In this document: positions 1-7,293 of the stretch, in pieces
Layout of the letters: each line of letters begins with the position of its first letter
Numbering within the stretch: position 1 is the first letter of the stretch
Assembly: GCF_000091045.1 (NCBI RefSeq)
Contig: NC_006685.1
Location: 55,001-67,500 of the forward strand
Direction of reading: 5' to 3'
DNA: 12,500 bases
Source of the DNA: Cryptococcus deneoformans JEC21
Taxonomy: Eukaryota; Basidiomycota; Tremellomycetes; Tremellales; Cryptococcaceae
The notes under the pieces: model-generated
The model's database searches: none
Seen by the model: only the letters and a program-made list of their open reading frames with translations
Told to the model about the DNA's origin: nothing
Translations under genes and position numbers: made by a program

Positions 1-131
1 AGGGTGGAAAGGGCTTTGGGGATGGATAGCGAGTCATCTGCAAGTCAAATGTTAGCGGTTTGTTTAAATGAATGAGATGGGCTTTCATACAAGGAAGATC
101 TATGTCTTGTTAGCATACTATCATATTCATA

Positions 132-443
132 TCATCTGGACTTGCCTATAAACAGCAAGACGCTCTTCTGTTTTTCGACAGACAATCCACTTTCGGGGTC
201 ATAAGGCGTCGGCCCTTTGCCATACCACTCTGGAAACCCCCATCTGTGCGCTAAACCAATGTAAATTTGTGTCAACATTAAGCTTTGTACAACGTGAACA
301 AACATACGATTCTCAATCTTTGCCTTCTCCGGTACCGGCGGCCGATGAGAGACTGTCCAGAGGTATAAAAGTAGTAATAACGTGAGAGCTGCTGGGAGAA
401 GAGCAAGAGCAAAGTTATTGGGACGGGGTGCGGTAAACCGCAT
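132..443 (-). CDS. Small predicted membrane protein, unrecognised
   Basis: This is a single uninterrupted frame of 103 residues that I cannot assign to a family. Residues about 11-31 form a strong hydrophobic stretch rich in Leu and Ala, which looks like a membrane anchor or signal anchor. A second moderately hydrophobic stretch at about 46-66 (around MFVHVVQSLMLTQIYIGL) could be another membrane segment. The C-terminal half is polar, with Trp and Pro (WGFPEWYGKGPTPYDPESG). It lies downstream of SWD2 on the same strand, with 251 bp between the SWD2 stop and this ATG, which leaves room for its own promoter. Non-random hydrophobic patterning supports a real gene. A further 3' exon in the first 130 bases cannot be excluded, because splice-like signals are too short to judge there. 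Confidence 0.55.
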   Translation of the reverse strand: MRFTAPRPNNFALALLPAALTLLLLLYLWTVSHRPPVPEKAKIENRMFVHVVQSLMLTQIYIGLAHRWGFPEWYGKGPTPYDPESGLSVEKQKSVLLFIGKSR

Positions 444-694
444 GTGTGACGGTGCTGAAACTGTTATGTGAACAGTCGAAGTTGAAAATTAAATGGAAGT
501 GCTGATGATGATTCAAACGAGAATGGTTTGTCAATGGCATGGAATTCATCTTGCGAAATCGGCAATTCGCTCTCAGGCACCACACAACACCACATCCTAT
601 ATAAATCGTCGCTCGTCGCGAGGTTTCATTTGCGCAGATGACATGATAATAGAAAAGAGCACATAAAGTTGCAATGAAATGTATAATCTAGCAT
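444..694. other. Intergenic: SWD2 3' end and promoter of the small membrane gene
   Basis: This is a 251-bp spacer between two genes on the minus strand. The minus-strand frame downstream of the SWD2 stop stays open to about 597. It would be used only if the last SWD2 intron were retained. I see no other feature here. Confidence 0.4.
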
Positions 695-2215
695 CTACCA
701 CCCCTCGGCGGCCAACCTCGCCTCTTCGTCCTTTATCGGCATCCACAATGTCTTTCCACTCGTCAGCTGTCGCCCCAAGCAGTGGAGTAGAGTGACTCAC
801 CAGGTCATATCCACCAACCGCCATCAAATTATATCTTGGGTTAAACTTGACCGCCCTGGTCGGTCCAGACCCTGCCCCGTCCCCATGCAGCACTACCTTT
901 GGCTTCAAATCCGGTATCCTCAGAGTCGTCCAATCAGGCGGATTCGCCGTATGCCAATTCCCGCCAGCTACATCCGACCGCGTCAACTGGCTCTGCCCCG
1001 GTTCAGGACGGAGGTCCCACGCGACCACTTCCCCGTTCGCAGACCCAGATATCACCCAGTTGGAGTCGGCTGTCCAACAAAGCTCTTCACCGCTGATCCC
1101 TCGCCGGGGCTCGACGCCTTTATTACCTTGGGCATCGCGTTCCAAGCCTACGTGACCGACAAGGCGTCTGAGAGGAGTAAGGTAGATTGCATCGAGAACG
1201 TAGTGTACGTCAGAAGATGTACCGACGAGGAGGTACTGGCCATTGTTCGAAAAGTGCAATGAAGTGAAGATGGGTTTGGGAGGAGGAGTCGATATATCTT
1301 CCAGAGCAATATCGATAAGACCTTGGTGGATGAATGGGTGCTAATAATCGTCTCAGCTTACTCATTTGACAAATCATCTAAAAAGAACTCACCACATCTG
1401 CAGTTTTCGTGGCATACATCATGATTGTCTGTGTATCCGAGCACGCCACAGCAAACACAACTCCCGTATTATCCATCGCAGCTATCGCTGAGCCTCCAAC
1501 ATCATTCACCAACCCTTTACACGCATTCGCCCTCAGATCCCATAGCCGAACCGTGCCATCATCTCCAGCAGTCACGAATGAGTCATCCGCAGGCGACATA
1601 TCGATCGACCGTACACGCGCAGTATGCCCTTTAAAGTACGCAAGATACGCATTATCATGTGTCGAGTGGTATCGCACTGCGTGGTCTCCTCCCTGTGTAG
1701 AAGCGTGAAGGATAGTGCCAGTTTTATGAGTTGATCGGACATGATCGATACCGTACTTTTTAGAATAGAACGACTTGATTTTCCTGTTCCCCCTCTCAGC
1801 TTCTTTGTCCCATCCACTTTTCATGATAAACTGAGACCCGATGACTCACTTGCCCTTTCTCGCATCCCATAGGATGAACTGATTATCATCTCCCGCACTG
1901 ATCAATCTATCTCCTGTATCATCAAAAGTAAGAGTTGTGACGCTATGCGTCTTGGGTCCAGAAGGTGTGGAAGTAGGTTCCAAAACGGCGTCTTTGAAGC
2001 GTTTTGCTGGTTGGAAAGAGGACTATGGTTTTGGCAGGTGGCATCCCATCCCAGGTAAGCATACTCTCCTGACATATATAGCAAAAGGTATCGGGACGTA
2101 CGAGAAGGTCAGAAGTGAGGAGAACAGTGCCAGGCTTCACGTTGGGGTCAAGTTTGTTGTTTGCAGCCGGGGCAGAGCTGGATTGACGCGAAGGACCGGC
2201 GCCAGGAGTATCCAT
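695..2215 (-). CDS. SWD2: Swd2/WDR82-type WD40 protein, COMPASS subunit
   Basis: This is a WD40 scaffold of the Set1/COMPASS complex, which methylates histone H3 Lys4; the yeast protein also serves in the cleavage and polyadenylation factor. Minus-strand exons are 2215-2102, 2022-1850, 1783-1393, 1340-801 and 751-695, giving 424 residues (human WDR82 is about 313). Introns are 2101-2023, 1849-1784, 1392-1341 and 800-752. Diagnostic WDR82-like blocks are SFQPAKRFKD near the N-terminus, SYSKKYGID-like FYSKKYGID at about 101-109, HSTHDNAYLAYFKGH, DDGTVRLWDLRANACKGL, a fourth blade ending VVAWDL at about 331-336, and NPRYNLMAVGGYDL then TLWMP at the C-terminus. The first about 28 residues are a Ser/Ala/Pro-rich extension. 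The ATG at 2215 has A at -3 and G at +4. The last intron (49 nt) has a GTGAGT donor and a CTGAC branch point; removing it restores the conserved TLWMP ending. Confidence 0.93.
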
Positions 2216-3088
2216 TTTCAATTGTTACTTCTAGAAATGGCTTCGTGATCGTATCGTGCAAATCGATGGGAATAGATTTGCGAAACGAGAGTAAATTGTA
2301 CATGAAAACGGATTGGTGGGCGAATGAACGATATTTATTCAAGTCTGTATAGAAAGTTGGTGTTGAAAATGATGACGTAATGAGATGAGCTACTAGTCAA
2401 CAGTCTGAAATTATTAGACAAGAGCCGGTGGTGGTACGTATGCATTTGAAAGTTCTGTAACAACTGGTTCTGTCTGTGCAAAAATCAAAAAGGAAAAGGA
2501 TAGAGAACCTACGGGGGTGTTCGCAGGGCATCCATTTCACTGGTCTCTGCGGCCTCCAACTCTAAACACCTCTTTCCCTCCCTCTTCCAGACAGTTTAAC
2601 CCTCACTGTACAACCTTAACTCATATTATATCATCATTCCATAGAGAGACATCTGCTCCCAAGTATCTTTTTAAGAAAATTCCGGAACCCCTGTCATAAT
2701 CAAAAATCTCAAGACAACCGGCGTTGACGTGGAAAGGAATAGTTGCAGGACGATGATGTGCTTTCAAGGCCATACCAGCGGGACTCCCCTGCCTGCCTGG
2801 GGGATGTGGATAGGAGTTACTAATAGTTATCCTCTTAACTTTTCCGCTTTGCAGTTCAAGTACTTTGCCTGTTACTGGAAAGTAACCGTCATGGCCCTTG
2901 CTGAAGGGCAGCATAATTGGGAGACCTTGCGACAGATACTACGCTGCATACTTTGTCGTCATCGTTATCATCAACTTAAACCCCCTTTACCAAAAGAATG
3001 TACATTGTCGAAAGGCAAAAACATAGCCGAGTGTCTTCCTCACTCAAATCCGCGCTCTTTCCACTTCGAGATGGAGACTGAGAACCAT
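2216..3088. other. 870-bp gap: SWD2 promoter and HIT 3' flank, no recognised gene
   Basis: No recognised protein is encoded between the SWD2 start and the HIT stop. The SWD2-proximal part has a bZIP/CRE-like TGACGTAA at 2373-2380 and a GATGAG at 2384-2389, about 160-175 bp upstream of the ATG. The part from about 2520 to 3090 is open on both strands; see the separate candidate entry. It might hold a non-coding transcript or an unrecognised small gene. Confidence 0.4.
2621..3005 (-). other. Speculative small ORF, possibly two exons
   Basis: A minus-strand frame runs from an ATG at 2914 to a TGA at 2621-2623 (97 residues). A spliced variant is possible: ATG at 3005, exon 3005-2991, a 52-nt intron 2990-2939 with GTAAAG donor and TAG acceptor, then exon 2938-2621, for 110 residues. 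The residues look protein-like (KGHDGYFPVTGKVLELQSGK) but match no family I know. The plus strand is also open here (2729-3139, 136 residues, overlapping the last HIT exon), so neither frame is convincing. The intron lacks the CTRAC branch point seen elsewhere in the window. Confidence 0.15.
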
Positions 3089-3985
3089 TTAGAGCCTGCT
3101 CTTCATCTGCTCAAATATCTTGGAAATCTCGTCTTTTGAAAGCTACAATGCATCCAATCAGCTTTGTACTTTGCAACATCCAAAAATGAAGAAAAGGACT
3201 CACGTCCTTTTGAGCTATAAAGTGACCGTTCAGCCATACATGAGTATCCTATAGCCATCTCAAGCGTCTTAATGCAAAACTTACTGGGCCAGCCAATGAC
3301 CAAACCTTCCTTGTCGCCAGCCTCGGCAGGCTTGGGAATAACGTGGAAATGGACGTGGTCGACAACTTGATGAGCAGGTCGGCCATTGTTCTATAGTTGA
3401 TATGGGTGTCAGTAAAGACTTAATTATTAGGCAAGGGCCGTCAGAGATATGAGTGAAAAAATGTATTACCTGAAGGATGTTGTAGTTCTCAGCTCCCTGG
3501 TAGTAATTTACCAATTAGCAATAGCTCAATTGTGGTACAGCCTAATGAACGGGACATACGGTAGCAGCAGCGAGCTTCTTGCAGGTAGGCAAGATATCAA
3601 CCATAGCTTCATCAGGAAGCTCGGTAAAAGTGGCCGCATGCTCTGTGTGCCCCTTATCAGTATTCGAATGCGCTCAAAGTAAGTTCTCATACTTACGCTT
3701 GGGAATAACGAGACAGTGACCCCTGGCGATAGGTCCAACGTCCATAAACGCAAAAACGGACTCAGTTTCCAGAAGCTTCATCCTATTTCAATAAATTATC
3801 CGCCAAACCCCTTCCCCGGTCAGCGAATATAGGGCTTAAGGTGTGAAGAAATGTTGACTTGCGAAGGGATTTCACCTGTGAGACAATATGAGTCAAGTGT
3901 GATCTCTAGCATACCTACTAAATTAAACCTAGAGAAACTCACCCTTAATGATCTTGCAGAAGATACAGGAAGCGAGGGAAGCCAT
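3089..3985 (-). CDS. HNT1: HIT/HINT-family nucleotide hydrolase (Hnt1-like)
   Basis: HINT enzymes hydrolyse purine nucleoside phosphoramidates such as AMP-lysine. Eight minus-strand exons: 3985-3943, 3875-3863, 3782-3697, 3642-3560, 3496-3470, 3390-3285, 3214-3204 and 3142-3089, together 423 nt and 140 residues, the usual HINT size. Conserved blocks in order are CIFCKIIKGEIPS (Cys7 and Cys10 are the usual zinc-site cysteines), FAFMDVGPIARGHCLVIPK, HAATFTELPDE, NYNILQNNGRPAHQVVDHVHFHVIPK and a C-terminal helix. The histidine triad is His96-Val-His98-Phe-His100; His98 is the expected nucleophile. Exons 2 and 7 are only 13 and 11 nt, and intron 2 appears to be GC-AG. The protein ends MKSRL, a possible type 1 peroxisomal signal. 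It is transcribed divergently from the methyltransferase, 419 bp away. The ATG has A at -3 and G at +4. Confidence 0.93.
3204..3214 (-). other. HNT1: 11-nt microexon (exon 7 of the HIT gene)
   Basis: The exon supplies the last two bases of a Thr codon, then Gln-Lys-Asp. It has a TATAG acceptor before it and a GTGAGT donor after it. The flanking introns are 70 nt (3284-3215) and 61 nt (3203-3143, with a GCTGAT branch point). Without it the next exon is read in another frame and the protein ends early at TFKRRDFQDI. Confidence 0.82.
3783..3862 (-). other. HNT1: GC-AG intron (intron 2 of the HIT gene)
   Basis: The donor reads GCAAGT and the acceptor AAATAG, 80 nt apart. Removal joins CCCTTC to GATGAAG and gives GEIPSMKLLETE, which matches the HINT spacing GEIPS-x-K. 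The only GT alternative starts four bases later with a weak GTCAAC and must use the acceptor GAAG. It would give GEIPSQLLETE, two residues shorter than expected. Confidence 0.78.
3863..3875 (-). other. HNT1: 13-nt microexon (exon 2 of the HIT gene)
   Basis: The exon contributes most of Gly-Glu-Ile-Pro-Ser, the conserved motif after CIFCKIIK. The upstream intron (3942-3876, 67 nt) has GTGAGT and CACAG ends. The downstream intron is the GC-AG intron. No other splice choice preserves GEIPS. Confidence 0.85.
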
Positions 3986-4404
3986 TTTGGAGGTTGTAAC
4001 GAGTATTCTGAACGATGTAAAGATCGAATATAGAAATCCAGAACAGTTATGTTGCGAGGAGATGCGCTGATGTCGTCGGTCAGTCGAGAAGCCGATAGCT
4101 ACGAGGAGCCCCACATGACAAAAAGTGGGCCGAACGAATCCCACGTCATGATTTTGCCTATTATAAATAATTATTAACCTCCTCCCCTTCTGCTGTCGTT
4201 ACAAAAATTAGATTAATAACTAAACAACAAGTCGGCCGATAACTTCGGCCGGTAAGCAAGTGGAGGTGGACCAGCACATTCGCCTACCGCCTTATCTCAG
4301 CTGCTACGTATTTAAGCCAAAATGACTGACTCACAGCAGTACCAACAAATACAAGACTTGATGAAAGGAACCCTCAGGTAGATTTATACATCATATAACC
4401 AGCC
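3986..4404. promoter_or_regulatory. Divergent promoter region, HIT gene and methyltransferase
   Basis: These 419 bp separate two divergent start codons. I see a CACGTCA (CRE/E-box-like) at 4142-4148, a TATAAATA at 4162-4169 on the plus strand about 240 bp before the methyltransferase ATG, and a GC-rich inverted repeat at 4233-4251. Function of each is inferred from sequence alone. Confidence 0.5.
4233..4251. repeat. Inverted repeat CGGCCGA / TCGGCCG, 5-nt spacer
   Basis: CGGCCGA (4233-4239) and TCGGCCG (4245-4251) are perfect inverted copies around TAACT. Paired CGG triplets are the typical half-sites of fungal Zn(II)2Cys6 regulators, so this may be an operator; a chance palindrome is possible. 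Confidence 0.45.
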
Positions 4405-5418
4405 ATGTCCCACAGCCCCAACCTCACGAGCCACGATCCCAACGCGTACCGGACTCACGCCTCCTTCGTCTTCTCTGCAGCCAACTCTGCTCCAGTGCTA
4501 GGACTGCTCGATCCCAAGCCTGGGGAAAAGATTATAGACCTTGGTTGTGGTACGGGAGAAATTACCATTGCCATCAAGGAAGTCGTCGGACAGCAAGGTA
4601 CCGTAATCGGTGTTGATGCAAATCAGAGCATGGTACGTCAACATATTTTGGATCTACCAGCCAATGACGAGGTGATAATCGTTCGACTATAGCTTGATAG
4701 TGCTGCAAGCTCGGGGCCATCAACTATCAGGTGGATACAAGCAGATATCCAAGCTGCCCAATCATTCTCCAAGGCACATCCTGAGTACGAAGCTGCTTTC
4801 GACGCCGTTTTCACTTCTGCGACCCTTCACTGGTGCAAAGATTCCCCCGAAGGAGTTGTGCAGCTTATTCGTTGGCTTCTCAAACCTGGAGGAAGGTTGG
4901 CTTTTGAATTTGGAGGGTTTGGTAACGGGCGAGTTCAAGCTTTTAGTTGTTTACAGTGTCTGACGCGTTTACAGGTGTGGGGTTCGAGCGGCTTTGCATC
5001 ATGCCATCAGGGCCAAAGGTATCGACCCAGTCCCTCTCGATCCATGGTATTTTCCTACCGCTAAGCAATATGAGAAGGTAAACTCCCTAGTATCCATAAG
5101 AAGCTTCAACTCAAAGGGCTCCAGGTATTACAATCTGGTGGACTAATACCTTCCAATGTTCACCTCGTCCCTCGTCCTACACCACTCCCAACAACCCTCG
5201 AAGGCTGGCTTGTAACCTTTGCGCGCAATTCCTTCCTCTCTTCTTTCAGTGATGATGAAGCAAAGGCTATCATGAAGGAGGTGGTAGGAATTTGTCGTGT
5301 GGATAATTACTGGTCGGATGAGAACCCGGGGACGGGGGTTAAAGGTTCTGGTGAGGGCGGTGAGAGCGGTTGGGAAGTCTTATATGTGCGTCTAAGAGGT
5401 GTGGGTAAGAAGCCTTGA
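4405..5418 (+). CDS. SAM-dependent methyltransferase, trans-aconitate methyltransferase-like
   Basis: This is a class I SAM methyltransferase of the Tam-like type, which methyl-esterifies small organic acids such as trans-aconitate; the substrate here is unproven. Exons 4405-4632, 4693-4928, 4975-5077 and 5125-5418 give 861 nt and 286 residues. Introns are 60, 46 and 47 nt. Motif I is IIDLGCGTGE (about 43-52), with the acidic residue after it in GVDANQSM (Asp71). Then come AAFDAVFTSATLHWCKD, the post-motif LKPGGRLAFEFGGFGN and a Tam-type C-terminal part (ALHHAIRAKGIDPVPLDPWYFP, HLVPRPTPLP, GWLVTFAR). Intron 2 (4929-4974) appears to be GC-AG. The start has G at -3 and is the first ATG before the conserved part. 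The gene is head-to-head with the HIT gene and tail-to-tail with HMG-CoA lyase. The fold is certain; the substrate is inferred. Confidence 0.88.
4929..4974 (+). other. GC-AG intron (intron 2 of the methyltransferase)
   Basis: Donor GCGAGT, branch point TCTGAC and acceptor TTACAG lie within 46 nt. The join yields FGGFGNGCGVRAALHHAIRA, the length seen in Tam-like proteins. The nearby GT donor at 4922 (GTAACG) with the same acceptor shifts the frame and destroys the DPWYFP block. Confidence 0.72.
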
Positions 5419-5479
5419 GGTAGCCAAAGTTATTCTACATCTGTAAATACAATAATAGTTAAAGGATAACTATACATTA
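5419..5479. terminator. 61-bp convergent 3' region with small hairpin
   Basis: The stops of two convergent genes are only 61 bp apart, so their 3' UTRs must overlap or be very short. ATAGTTA (5455-5461) and TAACTAT (5467-5473) form a 7-bp inverted repeat with a 5-nt loop. AT-rich stretches on both strands could serve as polyadenylation elements. The role is inferred. Confidence 0.4.
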
Positions 5480-7293
5480 TCACATCCCATCTTCCGTCTC
5501 AGCTCCTTTCCCCTCAATCTCCTCCCTCCTCTGACGTCTCGCCCAGATTGCTCTCCCTACTCGACTTTCATTCCTTACTCCCAACGTTTTTGCCAACCAA
5601 TTCCCACTTTCAACAAGTCTGTCAAGATCTATACTCGTCTCATATCCCATCTTGTGCAGCGCGTAGACTACATCCTCTGTCGGAACGTTTCCTGTCGCTC
5701 CTGGAGAATAAGGACATCCACCTAAACCTGCTAATGAGGAATCGATTGTTTTGAGACCGTATGGGACGAGAGACAGTATGGAAGAAAGGGCGAGTGAAAA
5801 TGTGTCGTGGCACTGCAATTTTGTCAGTTTTGCCTTTGCACTTATAAAGAAAATAAGGGATTCTCACATGTGCCTGTATTTGAGTCAGCATCATAGGACA
5901 TAGATTTCTAGGGAAACGAATGAACTCACAGCAATCTTGTCCATATCCAACCCTCTATCCTTCATCCGATCCCACAGAATCTTCCAACTATCCGGATCCC
6001 CTTCACCAGTCGTATCCCCCATACTAACCTCGTAGCATCCCATTTGCAACAATCTCTCAGCTACGTCCACCGCTTGATTGGGGTCTGTAGGTCCAGAGTA
6101 CGGACATGTGATCACGCAAGATACATACCCTCTTACCCTAAATCGGTGGGATTTAGCCTTGTTAATCACCGAAGGAAGGGAGTCGAGGACTTTTGAGATT
6201 GGTGCATGGTTATTGGCTTGCGAAAAAGCCTATGTGATAATAGAGTGTCAGACTTGAGCGCTGTCTAGATCAAGGTTTGACATTTACCTCGGTAGCCGAT
6301 ACAAAAACGGCAATTTCATCTGTTAATGCAGGTAAACCTTTGCTGCTCCACTCTTCTTGTAGCTTGATGAGATTGTCAAGCCCTCTCATATTGGGTACTA
6401 AAACTGGGTAATGGACGTCTTCGGCATGGGGTGGTAGATGTTCACCAATCAACGGTCCAATAGAAGGAGATGAAGGTCGACCAGAGAAGGGGGATTCTGA
6501 CCGTGAAACTGGAGATGGTGGGGATAGTGTTTTGCCTGTGAACGGTGGAAGAAGTGGCAACAGTTGAGGTGTATCGGCCATCTACAAAGGTATATTAGAT
6601 ACTGTTATCCAGTTCATGTAGTCATCCTGAACACACCTGCGGTACCCAGTCACTCCTAACAAAACTCCCTACCTCAATATTTCTCACCCCTGCTTCCAAC
6701 AAACGCTCCACAAGCTCCCTCTTTACTTCTGTTGGTACCGGTTTGCCTTTTAAATTCTGTAACCCATCCCTCGGACTTACGTCCACTATCCTTACGTATC
6801 TTCCCCCACCAGCTGATGAAGTTGTCATCAATTCTTTGGAAATCCGTTTGCCTTGACGAACAGCTTCGGATTCTTCAGAATCCGACATCATCTCAGCGTC
6901 AGAGGCTGCAGGTGAGGGAGGTAAGAGGGATGCTGTAGTCGGAGTACTGCTAAACAACCTTTTGCGAGGAAGAAAATTCCTGAGACCCTTGCTTCGGAAA
7001 TGCCGCAGTGGTATGGGGGCAAATAGAGGAGAGGGTAGGCGAGACATCCCAACACTATCTCCGCCACCACCGACTTGTGTTGAGCAGTCGGAAGAAAGGC
7101 GATGTGAAAAGGTGAAAGGTCGGGAGACAAAGGATGGATAATTCTTTTCGGATGAATAAGGCATTAGGGCTGAAGAGTAGAAGCTAATTCGAAGGCTATT
7201 GAAGTGTACTTTTGCTGGTGTATTCCAAGGCAACAGCGATGTGGCCGATCTCAGTCCGTTACGGAATGCTGGTCGTGGAGCGTAGTAGGGCAT
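5480..7293 (-). CDS. HMGCL: Hydroxymethylglutaryl-CoA lyase, mitochondrial
   Basis: The enzyme splits HMG-CoA into acetyl-CoA and acetoacetate, the last step of leucine degradation. Exons are 7293-6637, 6581-6288, 6229-5930, 5873-5868 and 5812-5480, giving 529 residues. Introns are 55, 58, 56 and 55 nt. The TIM-barrel start is RYVRIVDVSPRDGLQN with catalytic Arg175-Asp176. SFVRSDWVPQM, HYPVLVPN, YVSCVITCPYSG and VSMGDTTGEGDP follow. Metal ligands are His419 and His421 in AAHCHDTF, and the signature is SLAGLGGCPYSPGATGN with Cys452 and Asn461. The N-terminal about 160 residues are basic and Ser/Arg/Pro-rich; a targeting-like stretch follows Met83 (MSRLPSPLFAPIPLRHFR, then RLFSSTP). A Ser/Pro-rich insert of about 40 residues lies at about 235-273. 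The first ATG has a weak context (C at -3); Met83 (codon 7047-7045, G at -3) is an alternative start. Confidence 0.92.
5868..5873 (-). other. HMGCL: 6-nt microexon encoding Ala-His (HMG-CoA lyase)
   Basis: The sequence GCACAT lies between a TACAG acceptor and a GTGAGA donor. Upstream intron 5929-5874 (56 nt) has donor GTGAGT and branch point GCTGAC; downstream intron 5867-5813 (55 nt) has branch point ACTGAC and acceptor TGCAG. Inclusion turns DKIA-CHDTF into DKIAAHCHDTF, restoring the family's H-x-H metal site. Skipping keeps the frame but removes His419. Confidence 0.88.

Noticed and set aside
752..800. 34-nt version of the last SWD2 intron (acceptor GACAG)
   Set aside because: It is below normal intron length here and would remove the CTGAC branch point; the 49-nt version keeps both and yields TLWMP after GGYDL.
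792..1262. 156-residue plus-strand open frame
   Set aside because: It lies antisense to the large SWD2 exon and crosses a splice site; the residues are low-quality Arg/Pro-rich sequence.
1981..2064. Shorter 42-nt SWD2 intron using a GTATGC donor
   Set aside because: It would leave extra residues before SFQPAKRF; the GTACGT donor at 2101 gives the WDR82-like LLTSDLLSSFQPAK directly.
3646..3696. Earlier acceptor (GATAAG) for HIT intron 3
   Set aside because: It shifts the frame and loses the conserved IPK-x-HAA block; the CACAG acceptor gives PKQHAATFTELPDE.
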